This document shows positions 31,440-42,964 of a DNA stretch of 64,000 bases, piece by piece. The notes beneath the pieces were generated by a model. The model had not been told where the DNA came from. It was given only the letters and a program-made list of their open reading frames with translations, and did no database searches. Each line of letters begins with the position of its first letter. The first letter of the stretch is position 1. Both the position numbers and the translations under genes were made by a program. The DNA comes from Aquatica leii (Eukaryota > Arthropoda > Insecta > Coleoptera > Lampyridae). Location of the stretch: assembly GCA_035610365.1 (NCBI GenBank), contig CM069432.1, positions 164,236,035-164,300,034 on the forward strand. Direction: 5' to 3'.

Positions 31440-34400
31440 ACAGTGAAGCTTTAAATAACATATTATAATCGGAATCTAAACCAAAAGCTACGTTAAATAA
31501 TAAATTAATTACATATCAATTTTTCTTTCAAATTGTATTTTAGATTTTACACATAAGTATATCAAATACCTATTAGGTTTTTATGTTTTTTTTTTAACGT
31601 AAATTAGATTACAAAAATAAGGTAATATTTTTATGAGCAAAGCTATTGTTAGATAATGATTCAGTTATTAAATTTTTAATACTCAAAAATCAAAATACAT
31701 TCATAAATTAAAGAATATGCGACCAATGATTTTCAAATTTGATTTGCTAATGGCAAAAGCAAATAATTTTCTATCTTATATTCAACTAACCGATCAAAAG
31801 TAGTTATTGATGTGTCTTTTTGCTTTTAATATAGGATTCTACTTTGCCGCAAAAACTTTGAACTGTTTTTTTAATAAATCGGGCGTTAGTTTGCTATTGC
31901 AAAATATGCAGTAGATGTATATGTATATGTAAGCTATAAAACAAAAACTAAAATATTTGCTGACACTAAGAACTGGCATCTTAGAAAAATAAAAAAACCA
32001 TTAAAATGATTAAGTTTTCTTATAACTTCAACTGAGACAATGGTTACAAATTAGTTAACGTCTGGCTACCTGTTATTTCTTGATCTTATTTTCTCCACGT
32101 CTAAAGTTTTTTATGTTGGGTTTTCATTCTGTCCATGCTGTAGCTGAAGAAATCTTTTGTCAGTTTTTTTTTTAAGTTCTACATCAATCGATTCTTGTAA
32201 TTACCTCAGCTTTTATAGCTGTTATATTTTCAATGCAACTAATTGTCACCCAAAAAAAAACGTTGATAACATTCTAAAACAAAACTACTATTTTAAAAAA
32301 CAAATGTATATATAGTATACTATACGGAAATAGTCCAATACGATGTTTCAAATCTTCCGATAGAACTGTGTTTATAGATACTTACAAAAATCTATCCACT
32401 TAGTTTATTTTGTTTAACTTGTAATGTGTATCTGTGTGTGTGTATTGTAATGCTAAAATCTATGCTCTCATTAATCATAATATTGATTGAAAAGGCATTT
32501 TCAGTCCGTATAATCCAGCTAACCTGTGTTACATAACAGTTACGATTTTATTACATTTATATACCTAACGTAAAAAAATGTTTGATTCATGTTCTAATTT
32601 GTTTATGTTTGAAAAACAGCGTCATTTGTTTAAATGTTTAATAAAAATCATTAGTTTTAAACTCCAACAATTCAGTAATTGACTTTTTTGAGACGGTTAA
32701 ATAAACTAACCAAAAAGTTTAAACTTTTTAAGCTCTTAACTGTTAAATAAACACAAATATCACAGTATAGATTCTTAATAAATTGTATAAAATAATTTTA
32801 AAATGATTATAACGGCAAAACTATAATACTAATAAATAATGAAATTGATTAACAGTTAATTAAATTATCTTGGTAAGATTTCACAAATAACAAGCAGTTT
32901 CACAAACTTTTCCTTTTTTTCTTTAAACAAACTAATTACTAGCGGCATGTATATGTGGCCTTATAAAAACGATTGTTTTGATTCTATTTTAAGTTTTATA
33001 CAATTTTCCTAAATATACTAATTTATTCGATAAAAACACAATAAATGACAGAAACAATTAGTGCTACAATATTTGCTTTTAAACTTGCATTCTTCTTGTT
33101 CTTAGTTGCAACTAGGTACTTTCTAAACCGTTTAGTACAATAATATATTTATACAAGTTTCATCAAAATCTTTTAAGCGCAATTTATTTATTTATTTTAA
33201 TACATCTGTCCAACAGAAAAAAATATAATAGTAAGTATAGAATTATCTATAATAACAAAAAATTAAAAAAATCACTTTTTGAAAAAAACATTTTTTAGCT
33301 AAATATTCAGATATTTAAAGAATCAAACTAAAAACATAAAACAGTAATTTGGTTTAGCATAAAATTTGTCGATTGCTTTAAAATATAATGCAGTCGTATA
33401 TAAATAATCAAACATTTTTTAAATTACAAATAATATTTGCTGACTAATTTGAATATAATTACTAATTAGTAAATATTTTGTGTTATCTCAGTTGATTAAA
33501 TTATGTTGTTTTGTTGTATTAAATTATGCAACTTTACCAGTTTTTTATTTTTTTAAATGAGATTATATAAAAATAAGATTAATTTAACAAAAACAAAATT
33601 GTTGTAAACATTCAACATGTTAACTAAATACTTAATTTACACGTACCATTACATAATAATAGTACAAATGTCTTAGTAAATTTTTAGTTAAAACACTTCT
33701 AATTGGTTTGACAACAAGAACTTTCACTGTACTCTTTACATGATTTCTATAAACGAGTCAATATTTATAAAAAATGACTAAGAATTTCTAAGTAAATATT
33801 TAAACAAAAAAATTGGTTTAGTAACGCTAATGTAATATTAAAACTTTTATTAAGTATTGACACCTTAAATTGCAAAATTCATCTGTTTTTACAATAAAAA
33901 ATTTGTTTTTAAATAAGTCACAAGTACGTTTATTAACGTAATTACAAACTCAACAAAAATAATATTAATAATTACATGTGTGATAATTTAATTTATGGTT
34001 TTTTATTCTCTACCTTAATAAATATTTTAAGATGTTTATATCTGTATGTAACTATTGTTTTTTTTTCAAAAACTTAAAATACTTGATTACTAAGAAATTT
34101 TTTTGTAAATCTGTTATAAAAGCAACAAATATCTTAAGAAATGTTGCTAGACTTGTTTTCTGATGACAAAAATTATGTTATTTAAACTTTAACTAGTAAC
34201 CAAATGTAAATTTTAAGTCTAACCTATGAATGACTATCTGAAATGCATCTCAAGTGTGTAATTAACATGACATTAAACAAGCTGTTGTTTAATCTATAAG
34301 AATAACAACGCTTTTGCGAATTTTAAGATTTAATTAACTTTGAAATTATTTATCGTTTTTTAACTTCTAATTGTATTAAAATAAACAAATTAAGTCTTAT

Positions 34401-35335
34401 ACCATTAGCAGCGTAACTTGATATAGATTATAAATACAAATAAACACAGAAATTAATTAGTAGGTACTAAACGAAAACATTACAGGGTATATTTCAAAAC
34501 TATTTTAGTAAAAAATTAGTTTGATTTAACTTTCAAATATAAAATTCATTGGTTGAATGTTTTTTTTATTAGAGGTCTTGTAATGTAAACAGTGGTAAGG
34601 GGCGAAAGAAGACGATTTCATTAACGCTACAGGTGTGAGATAATCGATAAAACAAGGAACGTGTTTGCTCTTCTTACAGCTCACGTACTTTAGCTGTATT
34701 AAGTTGCATTTTGTTTTATCTCACATTAATAACTTTTAAGATACAGTATTAATAAATAATAAAATTATAACGCAATTTAAACTTTAAATTCAACAAAAAA
34801 GTAAAGCAAGAACATATACAATGTTAATGAAAATGTTATTGTAAGATAATACACGTGGTATAAAAAAATACAGCTTACAAAAACAATCAGAACACATAAC
34901 AGCAACATTGCATTTAACATAAACTGTTGATAAATTTGCCTTTCTTAATTGTTTAGAAATGTTGATGCTTGATATCTTAATAATACATATTTTATAAGTG
35001 ATAAATACAATATTAACTGATATTAATTTAATTCTAACTATTTACGTAGTAATAAAGTATGTGAAAATGTAGTAGTTAACATTCTGAATGATTAGCAATA
35101 TCATTTTACAAATATTAATTCATTTAATTGACTTACTATAACGTACAACAAATATTTGTATATTTAAGACTTATACATTACAAAACATATAATAGAACAA
35201 CAAAATAGGTTATAGCAAAAAGTATTGTCAATAGCCTAACATACTATGTTAAACTATTAAGTTATGTGCTTTAAAAGTACATATAAAGTTTACAAAAAAA
35301 TATCTATAAAGCACAACAAAATGTGTACAAATGGG
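31440..35335. other. Intron sequence, no gene recognised
   Basis: Uniformly A+T-rich. A short inverted pair TGTGAGATA...TTTATCTCACA surrounds 34637-34727, but nothing else supports an element. A small GT run occurs at 32435-32446. Confidence 0.5.
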
Positions 35336-37110
35336 TAATAATGTTCTCAACTAGTATTTTTAGTGATTGCGACGTGGCAGCAACAGTCGTAGGAACTGTA
35401 GAGTGGCTTGCCACTAGTCACTACCACGTTACAGGAACAGTTCTATACCGTGGCTACTACTAAAATAGGGAACAAATATTGGGTGGTCGTTACGTGATTA
35501 CAACTATTTTATCACTTACAAAATAACATTACAGCCAGGTAAAATCCACGTCGCTGCCAAGTGGCGGCGTGGTGACCATTAGTAGCCCTGAACATTTCAG
35601 AAACTGCTTTAATGTATTTATATCTCTGTCCCATTTTTAAATGTTGTTTACGTTCTCATCTACATCCTTTCTTTATTTTACAAATGGACAACAAGGTGTA
35701 CTTCGATCAAACTGTTTTAAGTTTCTATGAACTACATGTTTATTATTGAATTTGTACAACATTTGCTAACAGCAAAATTGCAACAAATGCAAGTTTACTG
35801 TTAAATGTAGAGGTTACAGTTTGACATCTAACCATGTGCCAACAAAATTTTTATTTTTTTTAGAAAAACAAAATTAAAAAGTTCTAAATATAAAATAAAA
35901 ATTAAATAACTATACAAGCCAAAACACATTTTATTAGTATTTACATTATAAATTTATTTGTAATTAATTAATTTCTTACATTCAATGTGTTGTTAGTTAT
36001 AAATTTCATATAACTGGGAATTTTTTGTTAATGGCGGCATAGAGGTTGTTCATAAATATGGCTACTTAGTAATAAAGTAACTGTTAAGTGGCAAAAACTA
36101 AGGATAGCCACTTTGCAGTTACTTCCACTCAATAAGTGACTAAAAAAACTAACAAACATCCAATCAGATTTCAGAACACTTAAAAGTGATTTTTAAAGGT
36201 GGCAGCATTGATGGCGACCACGTAAATTTTGTTGAACGGCCACTCAATAATATTTACATGCTTTCACGTTCATCTTCATAATGAAGTTGGATACATAACT
36301 TAACTAATTTATATTTTATTATCAATTTCATTTCATAACGTATAATTACAGTCAATTAATTTGAACATTCTTAATTATATTGTTATCCAGCTTATACACT
36401 TGTAGTTGTTCTAAATCATTTTCACTTTATGGATTATATGTGTTATTAAAAGTAAAATTCCTAATAACTAACTTTACTTTACAGATTAAATTTTTGATTC
36501 CTTCCTAGAAAGCAATTTTAGGCTAGACAGATTTAAATACTAGCAGTGTATTTTTATTTATACCGAGCTGATTTGCATTGTAGGAAATAGGCCACTATTT
36601 AGTTACTGTAACTTAAAAGTGGATTTCAGAAGTAAATGTCACTATGTAGTAGCTTTAATCTAAAATGTATCGTGAAAGTCATTTATGGAAATGACTAAAA
36701 CGTTACAACAACGACAATATACAACTCTAGAGTGCACCTACATTTTAGGTATATTTTAAGTTTCCAAAACGTGGTCAAAACTTTAATAGCCACTTTAAAG
36801 TGGTTATTACTTTAAAGTAAGATTTTAGCGATTTGATTTGGTCACTACTTTAATTTGCTACTCTAAAGTTAAAAAAACTTATAAGTGATTTTACTTAGTG
36901 AAAATAACGTTGAAAAAACATTACTTTTTACTACAAAGCTGCAAAACTACAAAGTAGTTAAGAAAGGATGTATCCACGTAATTTCTACTATAAATCAATT
37001 ATATAAAGTTATAACTACTAAGAAGTTGCATATAAAGTGATAAATACGTAATAATCACTAAACTGAAGTGGCAATATAAGTTATCCTCACTTTGATGATA
37101 CTTGGGTTTA
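35336..37110. repeat. Region of recurring AGTGGC/GCCACT-type words
   Basis: Short words such as AGTGGC, GCCACT, GTGGTGACC, AAGTGATT and CACTTTAAAGTG recur on both strands throughout. Local inverted pairs exist, for example AAGTAACTGTTAAGTGG (36073-36089) with CCACTTTGCAGTTACTT, and CGACGTGGCAG (35369-35379) with CCACGTCGCTGCC. It may be one or more degraded foldback elements; boundaries are unclear. Confidence 0.3.
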
Positions 37111-37289
37111 ATATAACAGATTGGCAAAAGCAAACTACAATTAAAATACAAGAAAACATCAAGTGTAACATCAAATGGAAAAACATTTATATTTTACAAT
37201 TTAACATATTGTAGTTTTTTAAGTAAAAACTTTTATAAGTTAAAAACATGTAATTATTGTAATGTAAGAAACTAATCAATTTTATATAT

Positions 37290-37363
37290 TTTTTCATATC
37301 ACCTGCATTGAAACAGCGAGTTTTGATCTCTGTTTTGCCAGTCGAAACAAGACAATTTCAGAC
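37290..37363 (+). repeat. Left inverted repeat of the Crypton-type element
   Basis: Begins TTTTTCATATCACCTG, includes CGAGTTTTGAT and TGCCAGTCGAA, and ends ATTTCAGAC. It pairs with the reverse complement of 38790-38861. Confidence 0.85.
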
Positions 37364-37372
37364 CAATGCGAC

Positions 37373-37401
37373 TGTGCCGGGCAGAAATTCTGCCCGGCAC
37401 A
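37373..37401. repeat. Perfect 14-bp-arm hairpin
   Basis: TGTGCCGGGCAGAA, a single A, then TTCTGCCCGGCACA: a perfect G+C-rich palindrome just inside the left inverted repeat, standing out from the A+T-rich background. It could be a recombinase-binding or RNA-level hairpin; function unknown. Confidence 0.9.
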
Positions 37402-37555
37402 TTCATTTATTATTCATTTATTTATTATTTATGTCTTTATTTTAAGTCTGTCAGAATCGCATTTGTTTATTATAAACAAAAATGAGTGAAATTATAATCG
37501 TCTGACAGCTACGTTGTCAAATCGTTATTAAAGATTTTCATTAATTAAAAATAAA

Positions 37556-38658
37556 ATGAGTACCCCAAAACATCTTACTGAAAAAGCAGTAGCAGTTTCC
37601 TTTGATTTATTGCCCACAAAATCTAAAGAAAAATATTTATCTTGTTACGATAAATTTGTGAAGTGGAAAGAAGCAGAAGGAGCTACATCGTGGTCAGAGG
37701 ATGTGTTGTTGAGTTATTTTGCGGAGGAATTATCAAAATACGCACCTACAACTATGTGGTCTATTTATTCAATGTTGAAAACAACGATAAGTTCGAAACA
37801 TAATGTAGATATAAGTAAATTTTGTCGTTTGCAAGCTTTTTTAAAGAAGAAAAGAATTGGATTTGCGAGTAAAAAATCCAAAGTTTTTTCTCCCACCGAA
37901 ATAAATAAATTTCTCCGAGAAGCCCCAGATCGAGAGTATCTTCTTGTAAAGGTTAATATTATAATTTTTTTTACGTAAATTAATCTATAATTTATTTAAA
38001 TCCTATGATGTATCTAAACTCAGCAATTTTACAATTAGGTTGTGGCAATTCTTGGAGTTCTTGGAGCATGTCGAGGAGCCGAATTGTGTGACATGACCGT
38101 GGCTGATTTCGAAGACCTTGAAAAAAAATTATTAAAAATAACAATTCCAACAACAAAAACCCATATAAGTCGTACCTTTACAGTTGAAGGTGAATATTAT
38201 GAATTATAAAAAAATACGCGAGTTTAAGGCCTAAAAACGCAGAGTCCAGCCGCTGTCCTAAACAAATCGCTGAATTTTTAAGTCTTCCTAATTCTGGAGA
38301 ATATACAGGCCACAGCTTCCGGAGGACTTCAGCCACTTTACTCGCTAATTCTGGCGCAGATATAACCACTATAAAACGCCATGGTGGTTGGAAATCCACG
38401 ACTGTCGCTGAAGGCTATATTCAAGATTCGACCAGTAATAAAAGAAAAATATCAAATCAAATCACTAAATGCATTGATGAATCTTCACCTCGTCCATCGT
38501 TGGATCACATGGCTTTAGAAAAAAAAATTAGAAGTGAAAACTTTGTGAGCTTCTCTACAAAAACAGAAGAATCTAATTTAACAACGAAAGAGACAGTAAC
38601 ATCCAAACAAACCGTATATAATTTTCAAAATTGTACTATCAATACAATTAATTTTTAA
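37556..38658 (+). pseudogene. Crypton-type tyrosine recombinase, one intron, one frameshift
   Basis: A recombinase of about 338 residues. Exon 1 (37556-37951) starts MSTPKHLTEKAV and holds the helical core-binding domain (LSCYDKFVKWKEAEG). An 87-bp intron (37952-38038; GTTAAT...AATTAG) follows. Exon 2 starts VVAILGVLGACRGAEL, containing the first catalytic Arg. It continues to GHSFRRTSATLLANSGAD (the H-x2-R motif, 38311-38322), RHGGWKSTTVAEGYI (second His/Trp and the catalytic Tyr at about 38415) and a Ser/Thr/Lys-rich tail to TAA at 38656. The only break is a one-base deletion near 38207, where GAATTATAA gives a stop. It has no accessory domain beyond the recombinase. The simplest fit is an insect CryptonI-like protein. 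Confidence 0.85.
37952..38038 (+). other. Intron in the recombinase gene
   Basis: Donor AAG/GTTAAT and acceptor TTACAATTAG/GTTGTG. Removing it joins LLVK to VVAILG in frame, whereas reading through it meets stops. Confidence 0.8.
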
Positions 38659-38789
38659 ATTAACTTGTTAAATTAAAAAAACTGATAAACTGTTAAAATG
38701 TTAGATTAACTATATTAAAATGTTCTTTTATTATCTGATTTCTGAATTATTCAATAATTAAAATAGTATAAGATATTACTGCGCTATTT

Positions 38790-38861
38790 GTCTGAAATAG
38801 TCTTCCTTCGACTGGCAACAGAAATCAAAACTCGTTGTTTCATTCCAGGTGATATGAAAAA
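38790..38861 (-). repeat. Right inverted repeat of the Crypton-type element
   Basis: Begins GTCTGAAATAGTC and ends GGTGATATGAAAAA on the plus strand. Mismatches to the left copy are scattered, consistent with age rather than recent duplication. Confidence 0.85.
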
Positions 38862-38909
38862 TATAGTGTGTGGCACGGGATGAAACAAAGACGATTTCTG
38901 ACCACACAA

Positions 38910-40005
38910 TATACTATTAATTTTTGTTATGGTTACATATCACTGGCAATTTGTTTTAGATCCGATTTATTTTATAAAAAAGTTATAGAAATTAAGTATT
39001 GAAAGACATAAGTGTTTTTGCATGTCAATACAAATTTCATATAATCTACTTTTAAAAGTAAGATTGTGTTAAAAAATAGTTGCATATCTACTAGTGGTAA
39101 AGTTGTGCATACACATTACGATTTTTCAGCGTTCTAGATTCAAATTAAAAGGTATGTTGTACTCTTTGCAACAACAACTCTTTTGTAAATACTAAATAAA
39201 TTCCTTAGATAGCATAACTACACGCAAAAAATGCATTTAGTGTTAAACTGTACTTACTACTTTTGTGATCACCACAGTCATTGCCATAAACAAGAATGAA
39301 ATCTCTAAAAAATGTTTGAAATTAATTTTAGCAGCTATTTTTTATTGTTGTGTTAATTTGGCTAAGCTGATAAAGCCACATATAAGTTTCACAAAAAACC
39401 CTTTAAAACTTCGTTAAAAACACGTCGATTTAAATCCGAAAAAAAAACTAAACGTAGCGATGTAATGCTAATGGTACTTTATACTGTTATCTATCTGACA
39501 AAATACGACAATGCTAATATAGGTCGACAACAAATCTTATAGTAACAGATCTGGTGTAATAATACGCAGTGTTCTGTTTCAAAATTAATTAATTTTTTAA
39601 TGTTTTAAATTGGCTTAAAGTACAAGTAGGTACTAAACATCATAACTGTTCATAACTGATGTCTCATTGATATCTCATTTAAACATATTTATTTTTTTTA
39701 TATTTTATCACATATATAATATTATTTTGTGTCATATTTACAATAAAGTAAAAAACTTGTTTAGAGTTATAGAATTAGCCAAAATTCACATTTATAAGCA
39801 AAAAATTCAAAATAATTGTATCAGTTAATTTAAATTAAAAATGTTGATATCCGTTTCCTATATAAGGTGATTGACGAAACTAAAAGATTAAATGTAAATT
39901 AAGAATGATTAAAGGTATTTGCTTTAGGTATTAGTTTTTGAGTGCTAATACGTATTCTTAAACAAAAACATCATCATCAACATCAAAATTAGTACATATA
40001 ATTAA
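38910..40005. other. Intron sequence, no feature recognised
   Basis: A+T-rich, no ORF or repeat of note. Confidence 0.5.
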
Positions 40006-40009
40006 AACA

Positions 40010-40245
40010 CCATATTGATTACAACAAATGTTACATCGGACAGACGAAACAAAAAAACATCTAAAAAACCACACATACGTAAACACAAAAAAAATAGCTG
40101 TAACTGTACATCCCATTAACAGAAGCCACAATTTTGATTTTTTGAACCCTACAATTTTAGAAGTGGAACAATCCTTTAATAAATGGTTGATAGCTGAAAT
40201 TATTTTTATCACTAAACACAAAATTAATTCAATTTAATTTTGATA
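40010..40245 (+). pseudogene. GIY-YIG endonuclease fragment of a second Penelope-type lineage
   Basis: CYIGQT (about 40027-40044, in one frame) is the YIG half of a GIY-YIG nuclease. In the ORF at 40028-40237 the downstream part reads HNFDFLNPTILEVEQSFNKW and LIAEIIFITKHKINSI, the pattern that follows the nuclease core in RT-associated GIY-YIG domains (His-Asn-Phe-Asp-Phe, then a Glu, then an AEM-like helix). It differs clearly from the family at 9-12 kb. Frameshifts separate the two halves. The family call is inference. Confidence 0.5.
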
Positions 40246-40249
40246 CTGA

Positions 40250-41955
40250 TACCAATAATCTAAGATTTATATACCAAAATTTAATTTTTAAAATGTGATT
40301 TAGATTCACTGGATTACACCATTGCATATGTTAAATACTGTGATCAGAAAAATTTTCGTGATAATTTAGTTAGATGATGTTTGTCTGTATAGATGTTTGC
40401 TGTTTGTATTTTATTGTATCATTATTTCTACACTAACTGTAATTTTGTGATCAGTTCAATCGGACAGCTCATCTTGAACCCGTGTTTTTATGTAAGTGTG
40501 TACCTAAATAAGTTCATTCCAATTAGACGTCAGTTCTGAGTATTTACCTCTCTTACCTGAAGTTTTAATGCAGCTAAGTTCTTAACAAGTATTAGTAGAA
40601 AAAAGTTACCAATTAATGAAATACTTTCAATACCTTCATGTTCATTCTACAATTATTTTGTTAATATTATATAATTTTAAAAATAGTAGCGTTATGATTA
40701 TTTTCAATTGTCAAAAAAATATATATAAAAAAAATTATTGAAAAACAGTTATTATTTGTTCAACTTTAATTAAATTAATAATAAATTTTAAATAAAGCAA
40801 AAAAACATTACTTAATTGACAACATCAAAGTCTTTTGTAAGTATTAACTATTTTTGATTAAATAAATCATGCTTTTTTACATTTACGCGTATTGCATTGC
40901 GTACAATTTTTACTACCTTAGTACTTTTAGGTTTACCATTTTTGTTTTTTAATGCTTTTTTAAGATTTTAATTAAACATAAAATTTATATTACTTAGTGT
41001 TTACAAAAACGTTAGTTTTCTCTATTTGATGTGCAAACATACATAAAATTTATTCAATTGTATCAGAAGTTGCTAGACGCAGTGTTTGTACGGTTAAGTA
41101 ACGATATAACAAAAAATATATAAAACACTCAAAATCAAAATAAACAATATAATACAATTATGCAAATAATTTGGATATTACACAGCAAAGTTTAAACGTG
41201 ATTTGTATTAAACAATTTGACCTACATGCTCGACCTCATTCTATCGACTGTTCATTTCTTCTAGATGTACTATGAATCAAACAGGTTGATGACCATCGAC
41301 TTTCTATACATATGTGGAATATTAGTCACGTATAGTGTGGTTAAATAGTATCACACTAAAATCCCTAAATTAATTTTTTGAATACAAAATAATTTTCACG
41401 TCATTAGGAAGCAAATAGTAAGTAACAGATTTATAAATTCTTTACAAAAGAATGCAATCAATTATTTATAACAGTTCAAGGTAAAGCCGCAGTTTTTTTG
41501 TAAAAATTGCATAAGATAACCTTGTTTCTTAGTATTACATTTAAAATTAATAATAATTAAAATGTATTCAATTAATTTAGGATGTATATACACATGTATA
41601 ATAAGGTCAAACTTTTACTTTCAGTTATATGTTATTAGTATTACTTTTAAAACAATTTTTTTACACAATTTATTTGTACATATATCTTCAATAGCAGTAA
41701 TATTGTTTTCACATATAAACATGTTCAGTGATAATTACAGAATATGGTATTCAAACACACGGTTAATATGAAGTAGAGTAGTTATAATAATATGTATAGT
41801 TAAGTAATATACAATACATATATTTTTGGTTTATGTACTGTTTTTGTAGCTTTCGGTTATCGCAGCAAAAAAGTAAATAAAATGATTTAGCATAAATACA
41901 ATTTGAAAGCTTGCCAGACTTGCAAAGAGGTAGTTACCTATAAAGCTTAAGATTT
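40250..41955. other. Intron sequence, no feature recognised
   Basis: A+T-rich; the ORF 41562-41771 has no motif. Confidence 0.5.
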
Positions 41956-41959
41956 AACA

Positions 41960-42015
41960 CGCTACTGTGATTTGAACCCCGGTCCGTCAACGTAGTAAAC
42001 GAGCGTTTAACATAC
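41960..42015 (-). mobile_element. tRNA-derived SINE head, decayed
   Basis: On the minus strand it reads AAACGCTCGTTTACTACG then GGACCGGGGTTCAAATC, which has the layout of a tRNA anticodon arm followed by a T-arm/box B (GGTTCAAATC). The same body (GCG-x-TTTACTACG) occurs at 54361-54421 with a better box A. Not a functional tRNA, because the acceptor stem is absent. Confidence 0.5.
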
Positions 42016-42847
42016 ATCAATTCAAACTGAGTATTAGTAAGAGCTTATAGCGCACATAATGACTAGGTTAATGCAATGAGGTTGTTACTACCTACTTACG
42101 AGTTAGTAATTTGTTAGAAGATTAAAATATTAAAGATGAAGTTGCTTACTATAATTTGAAAAATGCATTTTAGAAAAGAAATGCTAATTTAGAAGTTAAG
42201 AGATGAATTACTGAAAAAACTAACTTTTAAGTGAAAAAGGCACTGAATAAACACAAATAAAACAAAACTATTTACAATAAGACAACAAAATAAATACACT
42301 CTAAAAAGTCAAAAAAGGCAAAATGGAAGTTTCATTTTTTTAATTTATTTGAATTAACAATATCCTTATTTAGAACATTACTTAAAATTTCTCAATTTTG
42401 TATAACGAAAATTAATATTAATTAACAATTTACAATAAACATTTCTAGCGACGCAACTTCAAAAACTTTGAGACGGCGTTCTAGGAGCTACACCAGCTAA
42501 ATTAGCTCACATCAAAAATAATAATTAGAAATTTTCTTACTTTTTTATTACCAATGTATTACCACTAGTACCTTAAATTTACTACCTCTAATAATATGTA
42601 GCAATATAGCGTTGTGAGCTAGCTTAGATCTAAGCTAAACCAGTCATAAAGTAACTTTTCTCAGAAAAATAATATCAAAATGCCGTTTACGTCAAAATGT
42701 ATTACGGACGTTTCTAGTTGTGCTGTAAACCTTAATACTCGTGGTAAATAAGTACCATTTGGTTCTCATTTAATTAGAAAAGGTCTGTGTTTCTAATATA
42801 TCAACCGATCTTTTCTAAACATTAGTAAAAAAATTATAAATTTTTCA

Positions 42848-42961
42848 ACACTGCTGTTATTATTACTTATTTGCAAAAATATAAAATGATTATAAGCGAG
42901 TTTCGGCTTAGACCGGTCTAAGCCAAAAGTCGCTTATAATCATAAACATAACAACAGCGAA
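42848..42961. repeat. ~115-bp palindrome
   Basis: ATGATTATAAGCGA (42886-42899) pairs with TCGCTTATAATCAT (42930-42943). The centre GGCTTAGACCGGTCTAAGCC is a perfect 20-base palindrome. Outer bases CTGCTGTTAT and ATAACAACAG extend the pairing. Probably a foldback MITE. Confidence 0.85.
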
Positions 42962-42964
42962 AGC

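Larger units (their letters stand above)
37290..38861 (+). mobile_element. Crypton-type tyrosine-recombinase transposon bracketed by inverted repeats
   Basis: The recombinase gene at 37556-38658 lies between imperfect inverted repeats of 72-74 bp: 37290-37363 and 38790-38861 (about 88 percent matching over 74 columns, with a 2-base gap). Cryptons move by a tyrosine recombinase through a circular intermediate and are generally described as lacking terminal inverted repeats. An extra direct-repeat-like pair (GAAACAAGACAATTTCAGACCA at 37344-37365 and its variant at 38882-38904) may mark recombination sites. The true ends are therefore undecided. Confidence 0.7.

Noticed and set aside
32430-32450. 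GT microsatellite as a functional element
   Set aside because: Very short run with no associated feature.
34576-34740. Possible small plus-strand exon ending GCTACAG/GTGTGAG
   Set aside because: No recognisable protein, and the sequence forms an imperfect hairpin (TGTGAGATA/TATCTCACA) that explains its composition equally well.
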